Source: JANOYJ01 sp963792485 (GTDB taxonomy: Bacteria > Pseudomonadota > Alphaproteobacteria > Rhizobiales > Rhizobiaceae). Taken from it: DNA of 64,000 nt. Below, piece after piece: positions 53,103 through 62,900 of the stretch. Position 1 is the first letter of the stretch; each line of letters starts with the position of its first letter. Below the pieces are notes generated by a model that was not told the DNA's origin, did not search any database, and was given only the letters and a program-made list of their open reading frames with translations. Both the position numbers and the translations under genes were made by a program. The stretch covers positions 1-64,000 of the forward strand of contig CAWBWL010000007.1 in assembly GCA_963792485.1 (NCBI GenBank), written 5' to 3'.

Positions 53103-55112
53103 CTAAAGGAAGTCCCGAGGGATGGTTTGGGAATAGTCCCGCGCGAAGATCAAGCGCTCGTTCTCATAGGCCTCGACACGCCCACTCAGATGAAAATCGC
53201 AGGCGGTGGACGTCATGGAGGCAAATGCTTCCGTTCGAATATTCCAAGCGTCCCGCTTGAGTGTCTGGGTCCAATGGGCGCTACCGCTCGCAGAAAGCGG
53301 GTCGTCTGGATGAATACGCCACTCCTCCCTTGCCGAGCTGCCAGTGCATAGCCCATGATCCGCGTCATGGACCTCGCCAAAGTCGTCAATGATTTTGAGG
53401 ACAGTCTCGCCTGTGGCGGCGTCAGTCTGTGTTTCGCGGCGATTGGAAGGCGCGCGCAGGACTTTTCTGTCCCACGGCGCCGCCGCCGCCGGACATTCGA
53501 AGGAATGGTCCGGAGCGGAGCATGCGGCCACGACGGGCAGTGTCAGCTGCCCCCCGTAAATTTCAAGCTCTGCGGTTGAAGGGCTAGGCCAAATGAGGGG
53601 CCAATATGCGGAAGAAATGGCGATCCGCAGCCTGTGCCCGGCAGGCATACTGTAAGCGATGTCGTCCAGCCGCAGGGTGACATCAAAAGGCCTTCCGGGC
53701 TCGATGAGCACCGGCTGCACGTGACCTTGGCTGTGGCAGAGATTCAAGACGCCATAGGTGATGCGGGCCGAGCTTCCGTCCGGACGCAGATCACACAGGC
53801 GCACGGCGAGTTGTGCTCTTGCAGCGTCGGCGCTGACCCGAAGTTGAATAACCGGCGCCCCGGTGATGTCCAGCGGCGCGGCGAGCGGCGCAGTGTCAAA
53901 ACATGCGGATAGTGCGTCATCGCCGGTTTGCTCGCCGGGCATTTCCGGTCCCAGCCAAATCGCGCAATACTCGCCAGACGCCGCGCCGCAGTCAGCCGGA
54001 GATTGTATAAATATATTCAGAGCTTTGAGCGGTTTTGTTTCCGAAATTTTCTGCCCAGCCGACAGGTAAAATGTCCGTTCAGAAATCTCCGGCGCAGGCC
54101 AATCGCGAAAGCCTTGCCAATGTCCGGGCCGCCCGTCGTGCCATTGTTTGGGCGGGAGCGAATCCATGAGGTAAACACGCATGGCGGGATCGTTCTCGAC
54201 GCCAGTCGAGATGCCTTTCAACCAGCGGTCCCACCAGCGCAGCGCTTCCTGCAGAAAGCCGATCTGCGGATGCGGCACGGCAAAATGCGGATATTTGTGG
54301 ATCCACGGGCCGACAATGCCCTTCACCGGGGCCTGGATGCCCTGCACCAACCTCGAGACGGCGTTTTTGTAGGCGTCGCCCCAGCCACCGACAGCGAGCG
54401 TCGCCGCCTTGATTTTCGAAAAGTCCTCGCATACCGAACCGCGTTTCCAATAAGCGTCCCGCGTCTGATGTTTCAGCCAGACCGCCGGGAGGAACGGCTC
54501 GATCTCCAGCCTTTCCAGCCACATCTCCCGCCACTTCTCCCCAACAATCATCGGGTCCGGCGGCCGCGAGGAATAAGAAAGCATGGTTGCGCCCCAGCCG
54601 AGATTTTCATTCAGAAGACAGCCGCCCTTGTAATGAATGTCGTCGGCATAGCGGTCATCTGTCGAGCAGAGCGTGATGATCGCATCAAGCCCCGGCGGCT
54701 GCATGGCGGCGACCTGCAGCGCGTTAAAGCCGCCCCAGGAAATGCCCATCATGCCAACTTTGCCGGTGCACCAAGGCTGTTTCACAATCCAGGCAATGAC
54801 GTCGCAGGCGTCCTGCAATTCCTGTTCGTCATATTCATCCAGCATCACGCCTTCGGAATCGCCATTGCCGCGCATGTCCACCCTGAGGCACGCATATCCA
54901 TGACCCGCCAGATAGGGATGAGTCAGGCAGTCGCGCGCGGTGGTTCCGTCGCGCTTGCGGTAAGGCAGATATTCAAGAATGGTTGGAACCGGCTGATGTA
55001 AAGCATTTTTCGGCATCCAGACCCGCGCCGACAGGCGGCAGCCGTCCGGCATGACAATGGCCATATCGGGATATTCGACGGTTTCGAAGTGGAACTCCGT
55101 CACTGTTTTCAT
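53103..55112 (-). CDS. CocE/NonD family alpha/beta hydrolase (X-Pro dipeptidyl-peptidase-like)
   Basis: A 669-residue serine hydrolase. An N-terminal alpha/beta-hydrolase domain has the LEYLPYRKRDGT strand segment and nucleophile elbow GISWGGFNALQ (about residues 148-158). It is followed by a jelly-roll C-terminal domain (about 400-580), as in cocaine esterase CocE and glutaryl acylases. It is the last gene of the minus-strand carnitine-like cluster, overlapping the dehydrogenase-thioesterase stop by 4 bases. In this context it could release carnitine or another betaine from an ester or amide; that is inference from position only. Confidence 0.87.
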   Translation of the reverse strand: MKTVTEFHFETVEYPDMAIVMPDGCRLSARVWMPKNALHQPVPTILEYLPYRKRDGTTARDCLTHPYLAGHGYACLRVDMRGNGDSEGVMLDEYDEQELQDACDVIAWIVKQPWCTGKVGMMGISWGGFNALQVAAMQPPGLDAIITLCSTDDRYADDIHYKGGCLLNENLGWGATMLSYSSRPPDPMIVGEKWREMWLERLEIEPFLPAVWLKHQTRDAYWKRGSVCEDFSKIKAATLAVGGWGDAYKNAVSRLVQGIQAPVKGIVGPWIHKYPHFAVPHPQIGFLQEALRWWDRWLKGISTGVENDPAMRVYLMDSLPPKQWHDGRPGHWQGFRDWPAPEISERTFYLSAGQKISETKPLKALNIFIQSPADCGAASGEYCAIWLGPEMPGEQTGDDALSACFDTAPLAAPLDITGAPVIQLRVSADAARAQLAVRLCDLRPDGSSARITYGVLNLCHSQGHVQPVLIEPGRPFDVTLRLDDIAYSMPAGHRLRIAISSAYWPLIWPSPSTAELEIYGGQLTLPVVAACSAPDHSFECPAAAAPWDRKVLRAPSNRRETQTDAATGETVLKIIDDFGEVHDADHGLCTGSSAREEWRIHPDDPLSASGSAHWTQTLKRDAWNIRTEAFASMTSTACDFHLSGRVEAYENERLIFARDYSQTIPRDFL

Positions 55113-56593
55113 GCACGACTCTGACCAACATGGCGGCCGAAGCCTTCGGGCTTGGGAAGCGAAGCATGCATGGAAGCGTAGCCAGCCAGTTTCCCCGCCA
55201 CTTCGCTTGGCGGCAGGCTTGATGCGCCATCCGACACGTGCAGCAGGATATGCTCGCCGGTTGCATACAGCGCGCCGCCGGCCGGGTCCGACAATGCATG
55301 GAAAAGGTGGAGCTTTTTGCCTTCGCCGCTCATCACCTGCGTCAAGACTTGCAGCGGCGCGCCGAGCTTGGCTTCTTTCAGATGGCGGATATGGGTTTCA
55401 ACCGTGAAATAGCTTGATCCCGCCGCCGCCGTTTCCGCCGTGATGCCGATCAGGCGCAGGAAAGCGTCAGTGGCGTCGCCGAAGACGTGCAGGTAACGAA
55501 ACTCGGTCATGTGGCCGTTATAGTCGAGCCAGGCCGGGTTCACCTTGGTTTCCAGAGTTATCATCGGCTTGTCCGAGGGCCTGATCTCAGCGTCGGCCTT
55601 GTGTCCGGCCCAGAGCCGGTCCTCGAACTCCTTCAACAGCTTGCCCGCGCCCCAGCCCTCGCCGCCGCGCGCGCCTTTGAGGCCGTGCAGTATGGCGACG
55701 AGGTTTTCATCGCGGATGCGCTCAAGCTCGCGGATCGAGAGACCTGCCGCCTGTTCGTCGGACTGGCGGGCGATCTTGTTGACAAGATCATCGTCGAGGT
55801 CCGGCACATCGGTCAGCTTCGACCATGGCCATTTGAGGCAAGGGCCGAACTGGGCGAGAAAGTGCTTCATGCCCGCCTCGCCGCCGGCGATGCGATAGGT
55901 CTGGAACAGGCCCATCTGCGCCCAGCGCAGGCCGAACGAGTAGCGCATAATGTCGTCCAGCGTTTCGACATCGCAGATATCGTCCTTGATCAGCCACAGC
56001 GCCTCACGCCACAGCGTCTCCAAAAGCCGGTCGCCGACAAAGGCCTCGATCTCCTTCTTGAGCACGACACCCTTCATGCCGATTTGTTCATAGATTTCCA
56101 TCGCTTGCGCAATTTGGCTTTCACCGGTTAGTTTTCCGGGAACAAGCTCGACCAGCGGCAGCAGGTAAACCGGATTATAGGGGTGCGCGACAAGCAGCCG
56201 TTCAGGGTGGCGCATTTCGGCTTGCAGGTCGCTCGGCAAAAGCCCGCTTGTGGAAGAGCCGATGATTGCGTCCGTCGGCGCATGCTTGTCGATTTCGTTC
56301 AAAACCCCGCGCTTCAGCTCCAGCCGCTCCGGCACGCTTTCCTGAATGAATTCAGCATTTTGAACGGCTTCCTGCAGCGTTTTGGCAAAGGAAAGACGTC
56401 CTGCTTTCGGCAAAGGCGCCGATGTCAGCATGCCATAGGCGCGCTCGGCGTTGGCCACAACCTCGCCGACAATACGCTGCGCATCCGGGTGCGGATCGAA
56501 CAGCTTCACATCAACGCCGGAAAGAATGAGCCGCGACACCCACCCCGCCCCGATCACCCCGCCGCCGATGCAGGCCGCCTGTTTTATCTGCAT
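55109..56593 (-). CDS. Carnitine 3-dehydrogenase / betainyl-CoA thioesterase fusion
   Basis: A two-domain enzyme of 494 residues. Residues 1 to about 320 form a 3-hydroxyacyl-CoA dehydrogenase-fold L-carnitine dehydrogenase (NAD loop CIGGGVIGAGWVSRL at 8-22, then VAHPYNPVYLLPLVELVPG). Residues ~343-494 form a hot-dog thioesterase (NPAWLDYNGHMTEFRYLHVF). Fusions of this kind are known in rhizobia and relatives, where the first half oxidises carnitine to 3-dehydrocarnitine and the second releases betaine from betainyl-CoA. The BKACE-type cleavage enzyme (DUF849) needed between these two steps is not in this window. Confidence 0.92.
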   Translation of the reverse strand: MQIKQAACIGGGVIGAGWVSRLILSGVDVKLFDPHPDAQRIVGEVVANAERAYGMLTSAPLPKAGRLSFAKTLQEAVQNAEFIQESVPERLELKRGVLNEIDKHAPTDAIIGSSTSGLLPSDLQAEMRHPERLLVAHPYNPVYLLPLVELVPGKLTGESQIAQAMEIYEQIGMKGVVLKKEIEAFVGDRLLETLWREALWLIKDDICDVETLDDIMRYSFGLRWAQMGLFQTYRIAGGEAGMKHFLAQFGPCLKWPWSKLTDVPDLDDDLVNKIARQSDEQAAGLSIRELERIRDENLVAILHGLKGARGGEGWGAGKLLKEFEDRLWAGHKADAEIRPSDKPMITLETKVNPAWLDYNGHMTEFRYLHVFGDATDAFLRLIGITAETAAAGSSYFTVETHIRHLKEAKLGAPLQVLTQVMSGEGKKLHLFHALSDPAGGALYATGEHILLHVSDGASSLPPSEVAGKLAGYASMHASLPKPEGFGRHVGQSRA

Positions 56594-56665
56594 CTATATC
56601 TCCGCCAAGTTTTCAACCATTGCTCATCCAAAGCCGCGCCGACTATGGTTCTGTGCAGCCGCGCC

Positions 56666-58084
56666 CTACAACCCCATCGTCGCCTTGGTCTCCAGATAAT
56701 CATGCAGCCCGAACTCGCCATATTCGCGCCCGTTGCCCGAGTGTTTGTAGCCGCCAAACGGCGCGAAATAGTCGAAAGGCGCGTAGTTGATCTCCACCTG
56801 CCCCGCTCGCAAGAGCCGCGCCACGCGGCGGGCGCGGGCCGGGTCTGAAGTCTGGAGATAGGCGGCGAGGCCGTACTCGGTGTCGTTGGCGATGCGGATG
56901 GCGTCTTCCTCGCCCTCGTAGCCGACCATTGTCATAACCGGGCCGAAAATTTCCGTGTTGGCGATGGTCATCTGCGGCGTGACATCGGCAAAGACAGTCG
57001 GGCGCACGAAGTAGCCGCGGTTCAGGTGCTCTGGCCGTCCCGGCCCGCCGGTCACCAGCGTCGCGCCTTCGCTGATGCCAATCTCGATCATTTTCTGGAT
57101 CTTGTTGAAATGCTGTTCGCTGACCACGGGTCCAAGATTGGTGCCCGCGTCACGCGGATCGCCAACTTTCAGCGCCTCGGCGGCGCGCTTGGCGATGTCT
57201 GCGGCCTCGCGCATCTTGCCGAACGGCACCAGCATGCGCGCCGGGGAATTGCACGACTGGCCGCTATTGTTGAAGCAGTTGGCAATGCCGCCTTCAATCG
57301 CTTCGTGAAGATTGGCATCGTCAAACACGATGTTGGGCGAGTTGCCGCCCAGCTCCTGCGCCACGCGCTTCACCGTGCCTGCGGCAAGCTTGGCCACCTC
57401 AATGCCGGCGCGGGTCGAGCCGGTGAAGGACATCATGTCGATGAGCGGATGCGCCGACATGGCCGCGCCGACATTCGGACCGTCGCCATTGACGAGATTG
57501 AACACACCTGCCGGAACGCCGGCATCATGCAGAACCTCGGCGAAAATCAGCGCGTTCAGCGGCGCGATTTCGCTTGGCTTCAAGATCATCGTGCAGCCGG
57601 CCGCCAGCGCAGGCGCCACTTTGCAGGTGATCTGGTTGATCGGCCAGTTCCACGGCGTGATGAGGCCGCACACGCCAATGCCCTCGCGGCTGATCATTGT
57701 GGAGCCGCGCATTTCCTCGAAGGGAAAATCCTCCAGAACCTTCACCATGGTCGCGATATGATCATAGCCGGACTGCGCCTGCGACGTGCGCGACAAGAGC
57801 GAAGGCGCACCCATTTCCATTGTCATGGCGGCGGCGATGTCGTCGAGGCGCTTTTCAAGCTCGTTCAGGATCGAATTGAGAAGGTCGATGCGCTGCTTGC
57901 GCGTTGTGATGGAGAAGGAAGGAAAGGCGGTCGCCGCCGCCTGCGCGGCGCGGTCCACATCAGCTGTAGCGCCCATGGCAATGCGCGCCACCGCTTCTTC
58001 CGTCGCTGGATTGATCACATCGGCGAACTTGGGCTGCACCGGATCAATCCAAGCGCCGCCAATATAGAATTTTTCTGTTTGCAT
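56666..58084 (-). CDS. NAD(P)-dependent aldehyde dehydrogenase
   Basis: An ALDH superfamily enzyme of 472 residues. Catalytic Cys is in NNSGQSCNSPARM and the general-base Glu in QELGGNSPNIVFDD; the cofactor segment TPWNWPINQ is present. The ATG at 58084 follows GGGAGATAAAGCC; the longer frame is not supported. Inside a carnitine-type cluster a role as trimethylaminobutyraldehyde or betaine-aldehyde dehydrogenase is plausible but cannot be proven by sequence alone. Confidence 0.9.
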   Translation of the reverse strand: MQTEKFYIGGAWIDPVQPKFADVINPATEEAVARIAMGATADVDRAAQAAATAFPSFSITTRKQRIDLLNSILNELEKRLDDIAAAMTMEMGAPSLLSRTSQAQSGYDHIATMVKVLEDFPFEEMRGSTMISREGIGVCGLITPWNWPINQITCKVAPALAAGCTMILKPSEIAPLNALIFAEVLHDAGVPAGVFNLVNGDGPNVGAAMSAHPLIDMMSFTGSTRAGIEVAKLAAGTVKRVAQELGGNSPNIVFDDANLHEAIEGGIANCFNNSGQSCNSPARMLVPFGKMREAADIAKRAAEALKVGDPRDAGTNLGPVVSEQHFNKIQKMIEIGISEGATLVTGGPGRPEHLNRGYFVRPTVFADVTPQMTIANTEIFGPVMTMVGYEGEEDAIRIANDTEYGLAAYLQTSDPARARRVARLLRAGQVEINYAPFDYFAPFGGYKHSGNGREYGEFGLHDYLETKATMGL

Positions 58085-58115
58085 GGCTTTATCTCCCTTG
58101 CCCGCCGGGTCCGTT

Positions 58116-59099
58116 TTACTCATCGTCTGTTTCAGACAAGGCCACCGCTTGCGCAATTGCGACGTTTGCCAGTGCTTCCCGCCTTGGCTGCCGATATTCC
58201 TGCCAGCCCAGGAAAAGGCCTGAGCAGATGATAACCGCGCTGCCGATGATTGTTGTCGTCACCGGCACGTCGCCAAAAAGCTGCCAGCCGAACAGGATTG
58301 CCCAGATCATCGCCGTATACTCAAACGGCGCAATGAAGCTGGCTGGCGCGGCGCGATAGGCTTCGGTGTAGGTGAAAAATCCGGCTGCAGTCGCGATCAC
58401 AAAGCCGCCGAACAAGAGCCAGTCCCGCGTCGCTGGCATGACCCAGGCGCCGGTCAGAAAATGCAGACTTGGATGCGCGTCGCTGGCAAAGCGGCCCGAG
58501 CCGAAAATGATCGAGGCGGCAAGCGCCACCAGCATGTAGCCCATTCCGCCAAAAATCGCGGTGACAAGCGGCGGCATGTCAGGGCGGACGCGGCGCGTGA
58601 AAAGATTGCCGAGCGCATAGAGAAAGGTTGCCGCCAGCGTCACGAGCGAGGCCGGCTCAAACAGGCTGCTGCCTGGCCGTATGGTGATCAATACCCCGGC
58701 AAAACCGGCAAGCGCGGCGAACCAGCGCCACGCCTGCACTTCTTCGCGCAGCATGAGGCCGGACAGCGCGACGACAATCAGCGGCAGGGCGAAATAGATC
58801 GCCATTGCGTCGGCCAGCGTCATGGCGGCAAGGCTGATGTAATAAAGCGCGCTCGCCGCGCCGAGCAGTAGGCCGCGCGCAACGACCGGCCACATGCCTT
58901 CCCAGCGGAAGCGAGCGAACGCGCCGGTGAAGAGGCCGATCAGCGCAACAAGCGCGACGGCAAGCGCGCACCTTATGAGCTGAAGCTGGTGAAATGGGTA
59001 GTCCGCGCTCAGATATTTGATAAAGGCGTCCTGCAGCCCTGTCAGGAATATGCCGATGGACAGGATTGTAACGGCCCAGAGCTTGCGGTCCTGATGCAC
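58116..59099 (-). CDS. DMT superfamily transporter (EamA family)
   Basis: A 327-residue membrane protein with ten predicted helices in two EamA repeats (first near residues 5-140, second near 150-290, with PFEYTAMIWAILFGWQLFGD). GTG start overlapping the last base of the enoyl-CoA hydratase stop (TAGTG), so it is part of the cluster. It may import a substrate or export a product of the pathway. A short hydrophilic C-terminal tail follows. Confidence 0.88.
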   Translation of the reverse strand: MHQDRKLWAVTILSIGIFLTGLQDAFIKYLSADYPFHQLQLIRCALAVALVALIGLFTGAFARFRWEGMWPVVARGLLLGAASALYYISLAAMTLADAMAIYFALPLIVVALSGLMLREEVQAWRWFAALAGFAGVLITIRPGSSLFEPASLVTLAATFLYALGNLFTRRVRPDMPPLVTAIFGGMGYMLVALAASIIFGSGRFASDAHPSLHFLTGAWVMPATRDWLLFGGFVIATAAGFFTYTEAYRAAPASFIAPFEYTAMIWAILFGWQLFGDVPVTTTIIGSAVIICSGLFLGWQEYRQPRREALANVAIAQAVALSETDDE

Positions 59100-59881
59100 T
59101 ATCGCCCCTTCCAGACCGGCTCGCGCTTCTCCGCAAAGGCCTTGAACCCCTCCATATTGTCCTCAGACCCGTAAAGCGCATCAACCGTCGGCAGCCTGCG
59201 CTTGGTCACCAGCTCCATCGCCTCCATGAAAGACTTGTCCTCCGCCTCACGCGCCACCTCCTTGATGGCGGCGAAGACGAGCGGCGGGCCGGAAGCGAGA
59301 AGACGGGCCACTTCCCAGACGCGGTCCAGAAGCTTTTCCTTCGGCAGAACTTCATTGACCAGGCCCCAGCGGTGCGCCTCGGCCACATCCATCCAGCGGC
59401 CGGTGAAGAGCAGGTCCATCGCGACATGATACGGCATGCGTTTCGGCAGCTTGATCGTCGCGGCATCCGCCAGCGTTCCGGCTTTGATTTCAGGCAAAGC
59501 GAATGAGGAATGGTCCGCAGCGTAAATGAGGTCGCAGGACAGCGCCAGCTCGAAGCCACCGCCGACCGCCATGCCGCTGACAGCGGCGATGACCGGTTTG
59601 TTGAGACCGGGCAATTGCTGAAGGCCGCCGAAGCCGCCCTCGCCGTAATCGCCATCCACCGCATCGCCACCGGCGGCGGCTTTCAGGTCCCACCCGGCGG
59701 AGAAGAACCTGTCGCCCGCCGTTTGCAGGATGGCGACGCGCAGGGTTGGGTCGTCGCGGAAGGCGGCAAAGGTTTTGCCCATCAGGCGCGAGGTGGCCAG
59801 ATCAATGGCGTTGGCCTTGGGGCGATCGAGCGTCACTTCAAGGATTGCGCCTTCACGGCGGGTTGTGATGACGTCGCTCAT
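59099..59881 (-). CDS. Enoyl-CoA hydratase/isomerase, carnitinyl-CoA dehydratase-like
   Basis: A crotonase-fold protein of 260 residues. The oxyanion-hole segments are DRFFSAGWDLKAAA and AVSGMAVGGGFELALSCDLIYA, and the FALPEIKAGTLADAATIKLP segment is typical of the CaiD group (carnitinyl-CoA dehydratase). This agrees with its position between a CoA ligase and a carnitine dehydrogenase: it would interconvert crotonobetainyl-CoA and carnitinyl-CoA. A general enoyl-CoA hydratase is the alternative. Confidence 0.87.
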   Translation of the reverse strand: MSDVITTRREGAILEVTLDRPKANAIDLATSRLMGKTFAAFRDDPTLRVAILQTAGDRFFSAGWDLKAAAGGDAVDGDYGEGGFGGLQQLPGLNKPVIAAVSGMAVGGGFELALSCDLIYAADHSSFALPEIKAGTLADAATIKLPKRMPYHVAMDLLFTGRWMDVAEAHRWGLVNEVLPKEKLLDRVWEVARLLASGPPLVFAAIKEVAREAEDKSFMEAMELVTKRRLPTVDALYGSEDNMEGFKAFAEKREPVWKGR

Positions 59882-61881
59882 GATTGCTCCTTCGCCAGCC
59901 GAACCAGCGCATCCACTGCCACCGCGTCTTTGGCGCGCACAATCAACGGATTGATCTCTATTTCTTCAATAGACGCGTCAGCCAGCATCAGCGCGCACAG
60001 CTTTGCGGCAATCCCTGCCGCAGACGCGCTGTCCGCCTTGGCGCGGCCACGATAGCCGTCGAGCAGCGGCCAGAGCTTCAATGAATTCATTGCCAAAAGA
60101 ATTTCCGCTTCTCCCACCGGCAGAACCAGCGTCACGGTATCTTCAAGCAGCTCCGCCGTCACGCCGCCCATGCCGATTGTCAGCGTCACGCCATATATCG
60201 GATCACGGCGAAGGCCGATCAGCATTTCGGCGATGCCGCCGGTTACCATTTCCTCGGCAAGATAACCGATGGCGCCTTGCATCTCTGTCTGACCATCCAG
60301 CGAAGCGAGGCCAAGCCGCACCGCGCCCGCTTCACTTTTGTGGGTCAAGCCAAGGCCTTTGAGCGCCAGCGGCGCTTGAAGTGCGGCGGCCTTGTTCTTG
60401 AGATCATTCAGTGATTTCGCCTCCACGCCCTTCGGAACTGGAAGACCGGCATTCCCGAGCAAGGCCTTCGCTTCTGCTTCGGATAGCAGAACGGTCTCCC
60501 GCGCCCCGACGCACGGGGCGGGCCGCCAGCCCGGCGCGCCGGACGGAGTCTGGGCGGCCTTAATGGCGGCGAGCGCGGTTTCGAGACCCATCAAAGGCGC
60601 GATGCCTTGGTCCCTCAAAGCAGCAGCCTGCTCTTCATCTAAATTCTCAGGCAGCGAGGCGACGGGAAAAGCAGGTTTCCCAGTGGTCTTCGCCGCCGAA
60701 ATGATGGCGTCCAGCGCGGGCTGATAGGACGAGGGATCGCAGCGGTCGGGGCGCGGCGGGTCGATGATGAAGAGGCCCGCGTCATAGCCAGACAGCATGG
60801 TGGTGAAGACATCTATGGTGCGTGGCCCGTCGCCCCAGATGAACGTGTGATAGTCGAGCGGGTTGGCGATGGTGACGATGGGACCGAGGATTTCGCCGAG
60901 CCGCTGGCGCTGTGTCTCTGATGGCGGTGGAAAATTAAGACCCAAGGGCGCGGCCAAATCCGCCACCAGCCCCGCCTCGCCGCCCGAGCATGAAAGCGAG
61001 CAGAGGCGCGCGCCGATCTGCGGGCCGTGAACATGGAAAATCTTCAATGTTTCAATGAGTTCCGCCGGAGAATTCACTTCGGCAGCGCCACATTGCCGCA
61101 GCAATGCCGACGAAGCCGCGCCACCGCCTGCAAGCGCAGCTGTGTGCGAGGCCGCTGCATCGCGGGACGCCTCCGTCTTTCCGGACTTTATGACAACGAC
61201 GCCCTTGCTCGCCGCCCGCGCCGCTTCTGCAAACGCGGCGAATGCCCCCGCATCGCGTATGCCTTCGACATACATGCCGATAGCGGTGACCCGCTCGTCT
61301 GAGATCAGCGCGCTGGCAAGCTCCCCGAGGCCGACCGCCGCCGCATTGCCGAGACAGGCGACATAGGCAATGGGCAGGCCTCGCTTTTGCATGGTCAAAT
61401 TAATGGCGATGTTGGACGATTGCGACAGGATCGCCACGCCGCGCTCCGCCCGCCTGCCGCCATGCTGATCCGGCCAAAGCAGCGCGCCGTCGAGATAATT
61501 GATGAGCCCGTAGCAGTTCGGCCCGAGCACCGGCATCGTCCCCGCCGCCGTAACCAGCTTCTCCTGCAGACCCCCTTCCCCCGCCTCCATCCAGCCGGAG
61601 GCGAAACACACCGCCCCGCCGGCGCCCATGGCGCTGAGTTCGGCGACAACATCAACCGTCGCGTGGCGGTTGACGCCGATGAAGGCAGCGTCGGGCGGCG
61701 CGGGCAGGTCTTTGAGCGAGGGGTAGGCCTTGAGGCCGCCTATTAATGGCTTAGTTGGATGAACGGGCCAAACCGGTCCCGCAAACTCCAACTTGCGGCA
61801 TTGCGCGATGACGTTTTCGGCCCAGACCGAACCGAGCACGGCGATCGATTTCGGGCGGAGCAGGCGTTCGAGGCGGGTCAT
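59878..61881 (-). CDS. NDP-forming acyl-CoA synthetase (acetate-CoA ligase, ADP-forming type)
   Basis: A 667-residue fused alpha-beta ligase of the ACD family: N-terminal CoA-binding domain (SIAVLGSVWAENV), central succinyl-CoA-ligase-like domains with the phosphohistidine segment AAASHTAALAGG (about residues 238-249), and a C-terminal ATP-grasp domain (EAKALLGNAGLPVPKGVEA to about 660). It makes acyl-CoA from acid, ATP and CoA with ADP release. Overlaps the downstream hydratase by 4 bases. In this cluster it would activate carnitine or gamma-butyrobetaine, a role elsewhere filled by AMP-forming CaiC-type ligases or CoA transferases; the substrate is inferred. Confidence 0.88.
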   Translation of the reverse strand: MTRLERLLRPKSIAVLGSVWAENVIAQCRKLEFAGPVWPVHPTKPLIGGLKAYPSLKDLPAPPDAAFIGVNRHATVDVVAELSAMGAGGAVCFASGWMEAGEGGLQEKLVTAAGTMPVLGPNCYGLINYLDGALLWPDQHGGRRAERGVAILSQSSNIAINLTMQKRGLPIAYVACLGNAAAVGLGELASALISDERVTAIGMYVEGIRDAGAFAAFAEAARAASKGVVVIKSGKTEASRDAAASHTAALAGGGAASSALLRQCGAAEVNSPAELIETLKIFHVHGPQIGARLCSLSCSGGEAGLVADLAAPLGLNFPPPSETQRQRLGEILGPIVTIANPLDYHTFIWGDGPRTIDVFTTMLSGYDAGLFIIDPPRPDRCDPSSYQPALDAIISAAKTTGKPAFPVASLPENLDEEQAAALRDQGIAPLMGLETALAAIKAAQTPSGAPGWRPAPCVGARETVLLSEAEAKALLGNAGLPVPKGVEAKSLNDLKNKAAALQAPLALKGLGLTHKSEAGAVRLGLASLDGQTEMQGAIGYLAEEMVTGGIAEMLIGLRRDPIYGVTLTIGMGGVTAELLEDTVTLVLPVGEAEILLAMNSLKLWPLLDGYRGRAKADSASAAGIAAKLCALMLADASIEEIEINPLIVRAKDAVAVDALVRLAKEQS

Positions 61882-61907
61882 AGAGCGACACTCTGCAAGG
61901 CTCGGCG

Positions 61908-62073
61908 CGAGGCGCCCCTCTCTGTCCTGTCGGACATCTCCCCCGCGAGGGGGGAGATCGGCGCTCCGCCGCTTTCGCGTTTGCTTGCGCCCGTGCAGGA
62001 ATTAGGGAAGACGGTCGTGAGCGATCTCCCCCCTCGCGGGGGAGATGCCGACAGGCAGAGAGGGGCGGCTCGC
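61908..62073. repeat. Long palindromic repeat, copy 1 (RIME-like)
   Basis: Two near-perfect inverted arms, about 61908-61960 and 62022-62073, each with CATCTCCCCCGCGAGGGGGG-type palindromes and a TGTCGG...CCGACA pair, around a ~60-base centre. Arms match copy 2 at 62901-63063 closely. Rhizobial intergenic mosaic elements have this double-palindrome design. Confidence 0.85.
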
Positions 62074-62086
62074 GCTGAACTTTCCT

Positions 62087-62849
62087 TCATCCTCCCGGCA
62101 CCCCAAGCAACTCACTTGAATCGACTGGCCGCTGGGTTTCGCTCGTCCCCTGCCAATTCCCCACGAGCTTTTCTATTTCCCCCGCATACTCCGCCACCGC
62201 GCCAACGCCCTTCGGCGTCAGCCCATAAATACCGGTCGAGACGCGCTCAAACCAGCCATAATGATCATCCGCCATAATCGGTCGCGCGCGGGCGACGCCG
62301 CTGAGCTTGGCCACAAGCGACGCCTTCAGCGGCCCTTCCCGCATCAAGACGCGCAGGCACTGCAGCGCGTCCTGGCGATACGCCGTCACCAGCCCGCGCC
62401 GCGTCGCACCGCCATTGTTCGGATCGCCCACCCGCCGCGCGAATTCGCGCAAGAGCCGCCCTTTGCGGACTTTAGATTGGCGCGGCCTGTAAGGCTCGGG
62501 GTCGGCGTGAGTTTCGACGAAGCCATCCTCCATCCGGACGGTGATCGAGACCGAGACCCAAGCGGCGGCACAGCGCTTTGTTGTCCGCAAGCGCTTTGGA
62601 AAACAAGCGCCCTGCCCCGCGCGGCACGGCGATATAGACTGCGTCGGTGATGGCTTGGCGGGCGATCGCCTGATGGAACAGGGAAAGGGAAAACCCGATC
62701 TTGAGCTCGACAATGACCGGCGCCTTCGCTCGCCGCGCACCGCCACCACATCCGCCGCGCCGATCTCGCCCTTGACGACGTAGCCCTGGCCTTCGAGCAT
62801 GCGCTTGATGGGCGGCGTAGAGGTCGGTTTCTTTGAGCGAGGCGGCCAT
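62087..62849 (-). pseudogene. DUF2161-like PD-(D/E)XK-type protein, broken by three frameshifts
   Basis: Homology to the DUF2161 family (putative PD-(D/E)XK phosphodiesterase) is recognisable only by joining frames: MAASLKETDLYA, then IKRMLEGQGYVVKGEIGAADVV, then VIVELKIGFSLSLFHQA, then MEDGFVETHADPEPYRPRQS to the end (HYGWFERVSTGIYGLTPKG). The shifts are near 62818 (an extra base in a three-C run, coding strand), about 62720 (one base missing) and about 62550 (one extra base). The nuclease-like core residues would be Asp in ADVV and Glu-x-Lys in VELK. Either a decayed gene or clustered sequencing errors; it lies between two palindromic repeats. Confidence 0.75.
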
Positions 62850-62900
62850 GTACGCGATCAGCCCCGGCGATGTGTAAGCATGGCGTTCGACCGAGTATGG

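Noticed and set aside
52565..53260. 231-codon plus-strand frame crossing the SOS promoter region
   Set aside because: It runs antisense through the microprotein, its promoter and the end of the hydrolase gene, with no motif or ribosome-binding site.
53928..55001. 357-codon plus-strand frame opposite the CocE-type hydrolase gene
   Set aside because: Antisense shadow of a well-supported gene; no ribosome-binding site and an Arg/His/Pro-rich product.
57026..58231. Long open frame on the plus strand opposite the aldehyde dehydrogenase gene
   Set aside because: It is antisense to a gene with full catalytic motifs, has low-complexity Arg/His-rich translation and matches no family; a GC-rich shadow frame.
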